Origin: JAFGWO01 sp965603295
GTDB taxonomy: Bacteria > BMS3Abin14
Length of the DNA stretch: 35,873 bases
Reading direction: 5' to 3'
Assembly: GCA_965603295.1 (NCBI GenBank)
Contig: CBFDCL010000012.1
Span: 1 to 35,873 of the forward strand
Below, in pieces: positions 18,801-24,614 of this stretch. Made by a program: the position numbers and the translations under genes. The notes under the pieces were generated by a model that was given only the letters and a program-made list of their open reading frames with translations, made no database searches and was not told the DNA's origin. The stretch's first letter is position 1; each line of letters begins with the position of its first letter.

Positions 18801-20085
18801 CGTCCTGGTTCCTTCCATGGGGGACTACGTAGCCAAAGGTCTCACCGCCGCCCTGAATTTCGCCGGTGTACGAGCCACCCGGGCGCCGAGGCCGGGTCGC
18901 GATGAACTGGCCCTTGGATCCCAGTGCGCCTCGTGCAAAGAGTGCCTGCCGTACCTCCTAACCTCCGGATCACTCAGGCGTTACGTCCGGGACCGATGGG
19001 ACAGGGACGAGATCCTCCTGTACCTGATGCCCGAGGCCGAAGGTCCATGCCGTTTCGGGCTCTACGGAGAGGCCATTCGGGCCCTTATCGAAAGGGAAAG
19101 TATAGAAAACGTGGCGGTTCTCTCCCCCTCCTCGGCCAACGGTTACCAGGGGTTTCCCGACGCTTTTCCCCGACGGGCCCTCCACGCGGCGGCTATTGCC
19201 GACGGGTTGGACGACATCAGGGCAGGAATCTGGACCCTGGCCCGGGACGGGGTCGACGCAGCCGGGCTGCTTGAGGGAGTAGAAGAATTGATTTTTGAAA
19301 GCCTGGCGACAGATTCGGAGAAAGAGGTCGACAAAGTCCTGAAAGAGGGGATGCTCCGATTATCCAACCTCAAAAAATCCGGAACCCTTGAGGATGTCAC
19401 CAGTGTTCTTCTCACCGGGGAGATCTACGTCAGGAAAGATGGATTCTCCAGCTACGATCTGGTTCGGCGGCTTGCCGGGGAAGGGATCCTTGTCAGGACC
19501 TCCCCGGTGCTGGAGTGGCTTTTTTACATAGACCAAATCGTCATCACGGGCATCCTTGGTCTTGCGACGGTTCCCGAAAGGATGGCCCTCTGGCTGCGCA
19601 ACCGCTACAGCCATCGAATGGTTGTCAGAATACAGAAGATCCTCGAGCTCTCCGGGTTTTTTAAAAAACAGCACCTGGATATCGGTTTCCTGCTCAACAG
19701 GGGACAGAGGCTTATCGACCCCAGGCTGACGGGAGAGGCCATCCTCACGGTCAGCTCCACCCTTTCCGAGATCGGGGACAAGGTGCACGGGGTGATCAGT
19801 ATCAGTCCCTTCGGATGCATGCCGGGCCGGATCGCCGAAGCGGTTATCGGCCATCGCCTGGAAAAAGACAAACCGTTCTTCTCCCGGAAAAACACAGCGT
19901 TCTGGAAACATCGGGGCAAATCCCTTTCCCTGCCCTTTCTTGCCCTGGAAACGGACGGAAGCTCGATGTCCCAGATGGAAGAGACCAAACTGGAGAGCTT
20001 CATCCGATCGGCCCATCGGTTAAACAGGGAACTGAAAGAAATGGAAGAGAAGGATGGGAAAGTCGGGTTGAGCGTCGTGGGCTAA
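15814..20085 (+). CDS. Large acyl-CoA dehydratase activase-related protein (two BcrAD/BadFG ATPase domains plus DUF2229)
   Basis: A 1,423-residue protein. Domain 1 (about 1-275) and domain 2 (about 290-560) are both BcrAD_BadFG ASKHA ATPases. Domain 2 keeps the phosphate loop LGLDVGSTTTK, EIGGQDAKY and NEACSAGTGSF; domain 1 has the weakened GICVGAMTVS but retains NKCASGTGEFF and SRCTVFCKSD. The DUF2229 region follows (starting about 600, PFGGACDRFYNLRTG), then a long C-terminal part with CASCKECLPYL. Such proteins are related to HgdC/BcrA-type activators, which couple ATP hydrolysis to electron transfer into radical 2-hydroxyacyl-CoA dehydratases or benzoyl-CoA reductase. No dehydratase or reductase subunit is adjacent, so its partner is unknown. 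GGAAGGG lies six bases upstream of the ATG. Length matches the known ~1,400-residue architecture. Confidence 0.9.
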   Translation: MSQAVGICVGAMTVSIAKESNEGITSRRIPHEGNVAETLKLILSEKSGARVGITGRKFRRLINAPTIPEPEAVELAFGHVRERYPDIDCIVSAGGESFLAYCIDRKGHVRSVHTGNKCASGTGEFFLQQVRRMGLSLEEAVTLAGGAEPYDVASRCTVFCKSDCTHALNKGIERGRVTAGLCRMMAGKIVELLRAAGAGKALIIGGVSRNTIVMEKVGEQFPDIIVPPEAPYFEALGALRWAAENAQGVTAGMGLIRSGIHSFSRLPTLGKGLEMVTFQTAERAGYDDLEYVLGLDVGSTTTKAVLMGAKGKSIVSSIYLRTDGDPVGASRSCYESLLARIPEGTDPAIVGLGVTGSGRRLAGLHALTETVINEIVAHAAAAVHFDPEVDTIFEIGGQDAKYTFLTNGVPTDYAMNEACSAGTGSFLEESCLESFGLETQGISEVAMAGTDPPDFNDQCSAFISSDIKTAMQEGLAREDIVAGLVYSVCRNYLSRVKGSRRVGRKIFMQGGVCYNRAVPPGMANLCGARIVVPPDPGLMGAFGTALEAWRRIETGAVKKKVFSLSELANREIESLEPFVCSGGREKCDRRCIIARYSINGGIYPFGGACDRFYNLRTGRKVNTASLDMVRVREESVFGGNLAGGAANGRGTVGIPSSLLTNTYFPLYHRFFTDLGFEVVRSGRSDPGGMKAAGSAFCLPVLQSHGHVRDLLDRNVERIFIPHVKGIPSGDEAAVNCTCPLVQGEPYVLSAAFGEDLSDRLLTAVLDFNDPPQTRESFSRLGMELGFSRRQSSESFDRALGSFQRSLEEASRAIRKALTDPDGEETGIVLFGRPYNAFSSLANMGIPVKFSSRGYRVLPHDLLSAAQEECQKDERMYWASGRSILAAARFVREEPGLFGVYITNFSCGPDSFILERFRRVMGDKPFLTLELDAHTADAGVDTRIEAFLDVVQSYRRTRSPEISRQPFSPCRVIREEKGLSVRTGGGAKFPVTDPGVHVLVPSMGDYVAKGLTAALNFAGVRATRAPRPGRDELALGSQCASCKECLPYLLTSGSLRRYVRDRWDRDEILLYLMPEAEGPCRFGLYGEAIRALIERESIENVAVLSPSSANGYQGFPDAFPRRALHAAAIADGLDDIRAGIWTLARDGVDAAGLLEGVEELIFESLATDSEKEVDKVLKEGMLRLSNLKKSGTLEDVTSVLLTGEIYVRKDGFSSYDLVRRLAGEGILVRTSPVLEWLFYIDQIVITGILGLATVPERMALWLRNRYSHRMVVRIQKILELSGFFKKQHLDIGFLLNRGQRLIDPRLTGEAILTVSSTLSEIGDKVHGVISISPFGCMPGRIAEAVIGHRLEKDKPFFSRKNTAFWKHRGKSLSLPFLALETDGSSMSQMEETKLESFIRSAHRLNRELKEMEEKDGKVGLSVVG

Positions 20086-20089
20086 CGGT

Positions 20090-20125
20090 TGGAGTTTGAA
20101 AGTTTGAGAGTTTGAGAGTTGCGGT
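20090..20125 (+). repeat. Octad array after the activase gene
   Basis: The word AGTTTGAA/AGTTTGAG repeats with an 8-bp step (about 20093, 20101 and 20109), ending AGTTGCGG. It begins within ten bases of the activase stop. The same closing word GTTGCGG ends the arrays at 21620 and 27935. Confidence 0.72.
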
Positions 20126-20142
20126 CTCCCTTTAACGTTCAA

Positions 20143-20173
20143 CCCACCGTCGCTGAAGCTATGGTGGGCAAGC
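20143..20173 (-). repeat. Hairpin module, copy 3
   Basis: On the minus strand it reads GCTTGCCCACC, ATAGCTTCAGCGA, CGGTGGGTT. CCCACC at one end pairs with GGTGGG at the other. Nearly the same sequence occurs as copies 1, 2 and 4, in both orientations. Confidence 0.7.
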
Positions 20174-20241
20174 GTTTAATGTTTAACGTGGAAATCAGTG
20201 ATCGGTGACCGGACAAACAGCCCAAAGCCCAATGCCCAAAG
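20172..20241 (+). repeat. Ten-unit heptad array crossing four words
   Basis: In unbroken register: GCGTTTA (20172), ATGTTTA, ACGTGGA, AATCAGT (20193), GATCGGT, GACCGGA, CAAACAG (20214), CCCAAAG (20221), CCCAATG and CCCAAAG (20235). Three changes of word occur with no insertion or deletion. The AATCAGT/GATCGGT part is opposite in orientation to the GATCACT array at 20288-20322 in the same spacer. Confidence 0.85.
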
Positions 20242-20287
20242 AGAAGACAAAGAACCTGTGACGGGTGGCTGTCCTTTTCCAATTTCT

Positions 20288-20322
20288 GATCACAAATCAC
20301 TGATCACGGATCACCAATCACC
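20288..20322 (+). repeat. GATCAC-type heptad array
   Basis: Five consecutive units: GATCACA (20288), AATCACT, GATCACG, GATCACC and AATCACC (20316). Related words appear at 8921-8956 and 29367-29387, and in reverse orientation at 20193-20213. Confidence 0.85.
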
Positions 20323-20337
20323 GGCTTCGTTTTGGAC

Positions 20338-20396
20338 CTTAAAAAAGTAGCAGCAAAGGCGAAGGCGGGTATGAGCCGCGCTCCCTTGCTGCTACT
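20338..20396 (-). terminator. Terminator of cynS with a long loop
   Basis: TTGCTGCTACT at 20386-20396 pairs perfectly over 11 bases with AGTAGCAGCAA at 20346-20356, with two further G:C pairs inside after a mismatch, and the minus-strand transcript then runs into TTTTTT (plus-strand A-run 20341-20346). The 23-base loop contains GGCGAAGGCGGGT, which resembles part of the hairpin module found among the heptad arrays. It lies about 30 bases after the cynS stop. Confidence 0.8.
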
Positions 20397-20400
20397 GGAA

Positions 20401-20430
20401 TACTATTACTATTTCTATTACTGGTTCTTA
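20401..20430 (-). repeat. Hexad array abutting the cynS stop codon
   Basis: On the plus strand TACTAT (20401, 20407), TTCTAT (20413), TACTGG (20419) and TTCTTA (20425) follow with a strict 6-bp step. The cynS stop (20428-20430) is part of the last unit. The same hexad words occur at 35606-35634, again at a stop codon. Confidence 0.75.
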
Positions 20431-20877
20431 CCAGACTTTATATGGCAGGAACTTTCCGGACATGACCACCTTGACCCGGTCTCCCTTCGGGTCCTCTTCC
20501 TTTTCCACATCGAAGCTGAAATCGATAGCGCTCATGATGCCGTCGCCGAACTTCTCGTGGACGACGGCTTTGAACGGGAAACCGTAGACCTGCATGATCT
20601 CATAAAGACGGTAGATGAGGGGATCAGTGGGAACGACGGGTCCAAGCCCCTTGTTGGGAAAGGCGGTGAGATAGTACTTGAAAGCGTCCTTGTCCTCGTC
20701 CAGTTCGAGGGTCGAAACCACTTTTTCCGCTTCCTCGGCTGTAGCCTGGGCCTGGCCGAAGAAGAGCGCCGCTGTCCACATCTCGCTGCGTCCGAGGATA
20801 TCTCCGATTTTCTGGAACGTCAGGCCCTTGTCTTCCTTGGCCTCCATAAGCACTTCGGTGAATTCAGATATTTCCAT
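20428..20877 (-). CDS. cynS: Cyanate hydratase (cyanase)
   Basis: A 149-residue protein with the full cyanase layout. An N-terminal helical DNA-binding-like domain (about 1-80, FQKIGDILGRSEMWTAALFFGQ) is followed by the catalytic domain with PTDPLIYRLYEIMQVYG and HEKFGDGIMSAIDF. Arg90, Glu93 and Ser116 align with the E. coli catalytic residues R96, E99 and S122. The enzyme decomposes cyanate with bicarbonate to ammonia and CO2 and works as a decamer in the cytosol. The frame extends to an ATG at 20892, but GGGAGG stands four bases before ATG 20877, so that start is preferred. No cynT carbonic anhydrase or cyanate transporter is adjacent. It diverges from the small gene at 21106. Confidence 0.95.
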   Translation of the reverse strand: MEISEFTEVLMEAKEDKGLTFQKIGDILGRSEMWTAALFFGQAQATAEEAEKVVSTLELDEDKDAFKYYLTAFPNKGLGPVVPTDPLIYRLYEIMQVYGFPFKAVVHEKFGDGIMSAIDFSFDVEKEEDPKGDRVKVVMSGKFLPYKVW

Positions 20878-21008
20878 TTTTCCTCCCTTCATGGGACTGT
20901 CCGGAAAAGATCGATAAAGATACGAGGCCGAATATATAGGAAAAATCCGAAAACGGAAACCAAATAGGAACTGTCACAGAAAAAAACGGGAAATTCCCTT
21001 TCTGCCCC

Positions 21009-21037
21009 TTGCGAATCGAACTTTACGCCAGTAGTAT
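21009..21037 (+). promoter_or_regulatory. Possible sigma-70 promoter for the 21106 gene
   Basis: TTGCGA at 21009-21014 and TAGTAT at 21032-21037 are separated by 17 bases, about 69 bases ahead of the start codon, in an AT-rich part of the divergent spacer. The match to consensus is moderate and the call is inference only. Confidence 0.3.
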
Positions 21038-21105
21038 ATTTTATTGTCCAAAGCAAAGCGGCATAAACTGCCCGAAAGTCAAATCCGAAAACAGGAGAGA
21101 ACAGA

Positions 21106-21375
21106 ATGAACAATGATGATGATTATGTTGACTATGTAGTCGTTGAAAACTGCCCACTGTGTGGGAATTATCATGAGTACTATCTCAAGGTCACCAGGAA
21201 ATCCGTTCAGGGGATCACCCTCCCCCCAGAATACGATGATGAGTGCCTGCTTTTTTCATGGGAGACGACCTTCCTTTGCCCCGTGAAGAACGAGGAATAT
21301 AAGTTCTTCGTGGATCTCGAGCACCGGATGTACGAACGCATCGATGATGTGGACGCCAAGCTCAGGCAAGACTGA
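21106..21375 (+). CDS. Small acidic protein with a CPLC knuckle
   Basis: An 89-residue protein, strongly acidic at the N-terminus (NNDDDYVDYVVVENCPLCG). It has a C-x2-C pair at residues 16-19 and a second Cys in TTFLCPVKNEEYKFFV, a layout like a half zinc ribbon. The C-terminal part (DLEHRMYERIDDVDAKLRQD) is helical. AGGAGAG lies nine bases before the ATG and a clear terminator follows, so the gene is believable although I do not recognise a family. It diverges from cynS but no functional link is evident. Confidence 0.68.
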   Translation: MNNDDDYVDYVVVENCPLCGNYHEYYLKVTRKSVQGITLPPEYDDECLLFSWETTFLCPVKNEEYKFFVDLEHRMYERIDDVDAKLRQD

Positions 21376-21408
21376 GATTTCAGGTTCGGCAACGGTTTTT
21401 CCAAAGGA

Positions 21409-21437
21409 GAGCCCCTCGCATGACGAGGGGCTCTTTC
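21409..21437 (+). terminator. Terminator of the small acidic protein gene
   Basis: GAGCCCCTCG at 21409-21418 pairs perfectly with CGAGGGGCTC at 21424-21433 around a five-base loop, followed by TTTCTATT. Confidence 0.85.
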
Positions 21438-21458
21438 TATTCAGAAGAACAATAAAAC

Positions 21459-21507
21459 AGTGCAGAGTGCAGAGAGGTTGTCCAACGTCCAACGTCTAAC
21501 GTTTGCC
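21459..21507 (+). repeat. Seven-unit heptad array
   Basis: AGTGCAG (21459, 21466), AGAGGTT (21473), GTCCAAC (21480, 21487), GTCTAAC (21494) and GTTTGCC (21501) follow without a break in step. The last unit is also the first seven bases of hairpin module copy 4. Confidence 0.85.
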
Positions 21508-21540
21508 CACCGAAGCCTCGCGCGAAGGTGGGTCCAACGT
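21501..21540 (+). repeat. Hairpin module, copy 4
   Basis: GTTTGCCCACC, then GAAGCCTCGCGCGAAGGTGGGTCCAACG. CCCACC and GGTGGG form a perfect six-base-pair end stem. It ends in the heptad word TCCAACG, as copy 2 does. Confidence 0.75.
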
Positions 21541-21549
21541 GGAAAAGGT

Positions 21550-21626
21550 AGTTGAGAGTTGAGCGTTGAGGGTTGAGATTTGAGAAAAACTGTTTGAGGT
21601 ATGAAGTTTGAGGTTTGAAGTTGCGG
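21550..21626 (+). repeat. Eleven-unit heptad array
   Basis: AGTTGAG (21550, 21557), CGTTGAG, GGTTGAG and ATTTGAG (21578) are followed by one A-rich unit (21585) and then GTTTGAG (21592), GTATGAA, GTTTGAG, GTTTGAA (21613) and GTTGCGG (21620). All eleven keep the 7-bp step. This is the longest uniform example in the window. Confidence 0.88.
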
Positions 21627-21654
21627 GTGAGGTTTGTGTCTTCAATTGGCTCTG

Positions 21655-21780
21655 TCACCAGCCCCCGTCAAGGCGGAAGGCGAAGGCGCTGAAGCAATCC
21701 CAGGCGAAGCTGTTGATTCGCTGTTGTTCCCTCTGGTCACTCCTGAAATCTCGTCACGCAGGGTAGGTTCGCGATGACAA
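21655..21780. repeat. Degenerate 'GAAGCAATC / TCGCGATGAC' repeat text
   Basis: This part of the spacer holds GGCGAAGGCGCTGAAGC, AATCCCAGGCGAAGC and TTCGCGATGAC. On the minus strand it recalls the widespread palindromic repeats that contain GATTGCTTCG and CGCAATGAC in many bacterial genomes. A related fragment (CATTGCGAGGAGCG) lies at 23109-23122. The relation is by eye and approximate. Confidence 0.4.
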
Positions 21781-21786
21781 AAAACA

Positions 21787-21876
21787 ATCCAGAGTCCAAA
21801 GAGATCGTCCAACGTTCAACGTCCAACGTGAACTTCTGCAACTTCAAACCGCAAACTTCAAACTTCAAACCTATAA
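21787..21876 (+). repeat. Heptad arrays upstream of the GMP reductase gene
   Basis: ATCCAGA and GTCCAAA (21787, 21794), then after six bases GTCCAAC (21807), GTTCAAC, GTCCAAC, GTGAACT, TCTGCAA, CTTCAAA (21842), CCGCAAA, CTTCAAA (21856 and 21863) and CCTATAA in unbroken step. The CTTCAAA units are the reverse complement of the GTTTGAA/G units at 21592-21619, so the spacer can fold back on itself over a loop of about 220 bases. Confidence 0.85.
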
Positions 21877-22004
21877 CTAATCCCAAATCACAGCATTGAT
21901 GTTAATCTAAAGTTAGGGGACCAGTGGAAATTGTGCCTCCCGACCGCAGCATGCGGAATGCAAACACTGCGTCAAACGGGAGCGTAGGAGTTGAGAGGTG
22001 AACA

Positions 22005-23048
22005 ATGCGGATCGAGATGGATATCAAGCTCGGGTTCAAAGAAGTACTGATACGGCCGAAGAGATCCACCCTGAGGAGCCGTTCCCTTGTGGCCCTGGAA
22101 CGGACCTTCACCATGCTGCACAGCAAGAAGGAGTGGAAAGGGGTTCCGATCATCGCTGCCAACATGGATACCGTGGGAACCTTTGAGATGGCCGAAGCCC
22201 TTGCGGGGCACGACATGATAACGGCCATTCACAAACACTACAGCCTCGACCAATGGGACCAGTTTCTCCAGGGCAAGACGGAAACCGTTCGGGAACGCCT
22301 CATGGTCAGCACGGGCCTGACGGAGCAGGATATCGAAAAACTGGGAGGGATTTTGGGCGCCCATCCCGACCTCCAGTTTATCTGCATCGATGTGGCAAAC
22401 GGGTATTCTGAGACCTTTGTCGAATCCGTCCGGAAAATCCGGGAAAAGTATCCCGACAAGACCATCGCGGCCGGGAACGTTGTTACCGGAGAGATGGTGG
22501 AGGAGCTGCTCCTTTCGGGTGCCGACATCGTCAAGGTGGGGATCGGATCCGGTGCCGTCTGCACCACAAGGGTCAAGGCCGGAGTGGGTTACCCTCAGCT
22601 TTCCGCGGTGATCGAGTGTGCTGACGCTGCCCACGGCCTGGGAGGGCGGATCATCTCGGACGGGGGCTGCACCTCCGCGGGAGATGTGGCCAAGGCTTTC
22701 GGCGCCGGGGCGGATTTCGTGATGCTCGGCAGCATGTTTGCGGGGCACGATGAGGGGGGCGGCCAGTCCTTCGAGCGCGACGGACAGCAATACAAACTGT
22801 TTTACGGAATGAGCTCCGACACGGCCATGGAAAAGTATGCCGGGGGAGTTGCCGAATACCGTGCTTCGGAAGGAAAAACGGTGGAGGTTCCCTACAAAGG
22901 CCCCGTGGAAGGAACGGTCCGGGATATCCTTGGTGGGGTGCGTTCCGCGTGCACTTACGTGGGGGCTTCCGCCCTCCGGGAACTGACCAAGAGGACCACC
23001 TTTATCCGGGTACTGGAGCAGGAAAGTCAGGTGTATGGGGAGGAATAA
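22005..23048 (+). CDS. guaC: GMP reductase
   Basis: A 347-residue IMPDH/GMPR-family TIM barrel without CBS domains. IIAANMDTVGTFEMA at 49-63 is the GMP reductase form of the family motif, and GIGSGAVCTTR places the catalytic cysteine at 186, the same position as in E. coli GuaC. GGRIISDGGCTSAGDVAKAFGAGADFVMLGSMFAGHDE is the phosphate-binding region, and a C-terminal LGGVRSACTYVGA follows. The reaction is NADPH-dependent conversion of GMP to IMP, purine salvage in the cytosol. ATG 22005 follows GAGAGGTG; ATG 22017 in the same frame is an alternative. It is a single-gene unit flanked by repeat-filled spacers. Confidence 0.95.
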   Translation: MRIEMDIKLGFKEVLIRPKRSTLRSRSLVALERTFTMLHSKKEWKGVPIIAANMDTVGTFEMAEALAGHDMITAIHKHYSLDQWDQFLQGKTETVRERLMVSTGLTEQDIEKLGGILGAHPDLQFICIDVANGYSETFVESVRKIREKYPDKTIAAGNVVTGEMVEELLLSGADIVKVGIGSGAVCTTRVKAGVGYPQLSAVIECADAAHGLGGRIISDGGCTSAGDVAKAFGAGADFVMLGSMFAGHDEGGGQSFERDGQQYKLFYGMSSDTAMEKYAGGVAEYRASEGKTVEVPYKGPVEGTVRDILGGVRSACTYVGASALRELTKRTTFIRVLEQESQVYGEE

Positions 23049-23051
23049 CAC

Positions 23052-23100
23052 GATTCAAAGTCCAAGGTCCAATGTCCAACGTCCAACGTCCAACGTGAAA
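23052..23100 (+). repeat. TCCAA-type heptad array, left of a pair
   Basis: Seven units in step: GATTCAA (23052), AGTCCAA, GGTCCAA, TGTCCAA, CGTCCAA (23080, 23087) and CGTGAAA (23094). It begins four bases after the guaC stop. The opposite array is at 23409-23436. Confidence 0.85.
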
Positions 23101-23212
23101 ACCAGAACATTGCGAGGAGCGTCGAGGATGATGAAAAGAACAAGACGATCCAAAGCGAGGAAACAGGTTCATTGAAGTTGTCTCCCATTTTTTCCAACAA
23201 AGGGTTATTACG

Positions 23213-23389
23213 CTGAACACGAAGGCCGAACAGATCCGCAAACGCTACCTTTATAGACGATTGGTGCTTGCTGGGGACATCAGGATCAGCAGGGAAACGG
23301 CCAGAAAGATGGTTGGCCCGGATTGTGCCTACAAGTTGTACGGTAGAGTTAAAAACCCGAGGATCAAAACACCAGGAAAGACAGGTTGA
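23213..23389 (+). CDS. Possible small basic protein (non-ATG start)
   Basis: A frame open from 23131 to the TGA at 23387-23389 gives a protein-like, highly charged sequence: ..NTKAEQIRKRYLYRRLVLAG, DIRISRETARKMVGPDCAYK, LYGRVKNPRIKTPGKTG. No ATG, GTG or TTG lies at its head. CTG 23213 has AAAGGG eight bases upstream and would give 58 residues. It sits between two oppositely oriented heptad arrays (23052-23100 and 23409-23436) in a spacer that otherwise has no gene. It could equally be the 3' remnant of a decayed gene. I recognise no family. Confidence 0.25.
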   Translation: MNTKAEQIRKRYLYRRLVLAGDIRISRETARKMVGPDCAYKLYGRVKNPRIKTPGKTG

Positions 23390-23408
23390 ACATCGAACGG
23401 TTATAAAC

Positions 23409-23436
23409 TTTGGACGTTGGACATTGGACGTTAGAC
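23409..23436 (-). repeat. TCCAA-type heptad array, right of a pair
   Basis: On the plus strand TTTGGAC (23409), GTTGGAC, ATTGGAC and GTTAGAC (23430), which is the reverse complement of the GTCCAA words at 23052-23100. The two arrays bound a segment of about 385 bases as imperfect inverted repeats. It ends seven bases before the lipoprotein stop. Confidence 0.82.
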
Positions 23437-23442
23437 TTCGTT

Positions 23443-23832
23443 TTATTTAAACCCTTCCTCCACCTTGTACTTCTCATCGATGACCCAGTTCTTGTCCTGT
23501 TTTCTGCAGAAATACTTCCACACAGCCCAGGAGGGCTTCGGTTCTTTCGCTGCCGGAAGGGTCGCCCCGATGGTGAGGTCCGGGTGGGTCGCCCAACCCG
23601 TCACGCGGACCTCGATCTCCACCCTGTCCTCGAACCTGGTGCGGTCAACGATTTTGACGTCCTCGATCTTCACTATAAAACCCATCTCCTGCTCAATCAT
23701 CACCATTCTGTTGATGTCGTTCGTGAAAAGTTCGTCCGGAGGGTAGGAGGAACACCCGGGAAGCAGGAAAAGAAACAGCAATATCGGGGACAGAAACGTA
23801 AAATAACTGTGGTGGGGAACCTTTTTCAACAT
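23443..23832 (-). CDS. Lipoprotein of unknown function
   Basis: A 129-residue protein with a lipoprotein signal: a hydrophobic stretch ending LLPGCSS, with the lipid-accepting cysteine at 27. The mature part (~100 residues) is a mixed alpha/beta domain with several beta-strands (VEIEVRVTGWATHP) and a final KNWVIDEKYKVEEGFK, reminiscent of NTF2-like or DUF4878-type lipoprotein domains, but not firmly assignable. AAAGGA lies about five bases before the ATG. It is about 70 bases downstream of the channel protein gene on the same strand, so it may be the last gene of that operon. It should be lipidated by the Lgt encoded at 14835-15668. Confidence 0.75.
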   Translation of the reverse strand: MLKKVPHHSYFTFLSPILLFLFLLPGCSSYPPDELFTNDINRMVMIEQEMGFIVKIEDVKIVDRTRFEDRVEIEVRVTGWATHPDLTIGATLPAAKEPKPSWAVWKYFCRKQDKNWVIDEKYKVEEGFK

Positions 23833-23901
23833 GAGGTCCTTTCGTTTCTCGGGTGCGATCGCGGGTTTGGCGACTTGGGAACGGGACGCGGAAAACCCGG
23901 G

Positions 23902-24603
23902 TCATATGTGTTCGATGTCGTCCGGCTTCCTCTCTTTTTCCTCCAGCTTCTTCTCCAGGTATCTTCTGGCCGCATCCTGTGCCCCCAGGCCGAAAGCGAT
24001 GGCAAAGGCGAGGACAATTCCGCCGAAAACGATGGCGAAGGCCACCAGGACCGTATCCTTTCCGATTCCCAGCAGTTCAAGGGCCATGGTGGCGGTGAGG
24101 ATGTAAACGGTGATCTTAACGAATCGGGCGAGGAAACTGCCGAAGGGCAGGTTGGCGTTCACCGATGCGATAAGGGTGGCGCGGCCCAAAAAGTTTCCCA
24201 CCAGGTATCCGATCACCACCACGAAGGCTGCCACAAAAACATTGGGAAGGTAAAGGAAGAACCTGGCGAGGAACTCTTCCACCGCGGGGGTTTTGAGAGC
24301 ATCGAGGGCCATTGTGAGGAAAATAAGGACCACCGTCCAATAGGAGAAACGGCCGATGAGACCCGAAAGGGAGTCCCCGATGCCCAGGTTCCTCAGGGCG
24401 CCCTGGGCCCCTGATTTTTCGAAGAGGTTATCGACCTGGATCATCCGGAGGAAACGAACCATGAAAAGTTTGACGAACCACGCCACGACCAGTCCGAGAA
24501 TCAGGAGAAAAAGCCCCGTGAGCATGTTCGGGACAAAGGCCGCGGCCGTTTCCAGGAACTTCTCCATCGGATTAAGCAGAACCTTTTCGATAAACGCTTC
24601 CAT
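23902..24603 (-). CDS. Small mechanosensitive-channel-like membrane protein (conserved TM helix family)
   Basis: A 233-residue protein with five hydrophobic helices and repeated 'conserved TM helix' units: FVPNMLTGLFLLILGLVVAWFVK near the N-terminus, and FFLYLPNVFVAAFVVVIGYLVGNFLGR in the middle. This is the pattern of PF05552/CmpX-type proteins related to MscS but lacking the cytoplasmic beta and alpha/beta vestibule domains. AIAFGLGAQDAARRYLEKKLEEKE forms the charged C-terminus. Such proteins are thought to respond to membrane tension or envelope stress. The frame extends to 24627, but ATG 24603 has AGAGGTGA correctly spaced. It starts 11 bases after the glycosyltransferase stop, clearly the same transcript. 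Confidence 0.82.
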   Translation of the reverse strand: MEAFIEKVLLNPMEKFLETAAAFVPNMLTGLFLLILGLVVAWFVKLFMVRFLRMIQVDNLFEKSGAQGALRNLGIGDSLSGLIGRFSYWTVVLIFLTMALDALKTPAVEEFLARFFLYLPNVFVAAFVVVIGYLVGNFLGRATLIASVNANLPFGSFLARFVKITVYILTATMALELLGIGKDTVLVAFAIVFGGIVLAFAIAFGLGAQDAARRYLEKKLEEKERKPDDIEHI

Positions 24604-24614
24604 ATGGTCACCTC

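Noticed and set aside
20332..20967. 211-residue plus-strand open frame over cynS
   Set aside because: Antisense to cyanase, whose catalytic residues are all present; the frame starts in repeat sequence.
20172..21876. Heptad arrays considered as a CRISPR array
   Set aside because: Units are 7 bp, degenerate and contiguous, with no constant 23-47 bp repeat and no unique spacers; no cas genes are nearby.
23410..24414. 334-residue plus-strand open frame across the lipoprotein and channel genes
   Set aside because: It is antisense to two genes with signal/TM features and clear ribosome binding sites, and begins inside a heptad array.
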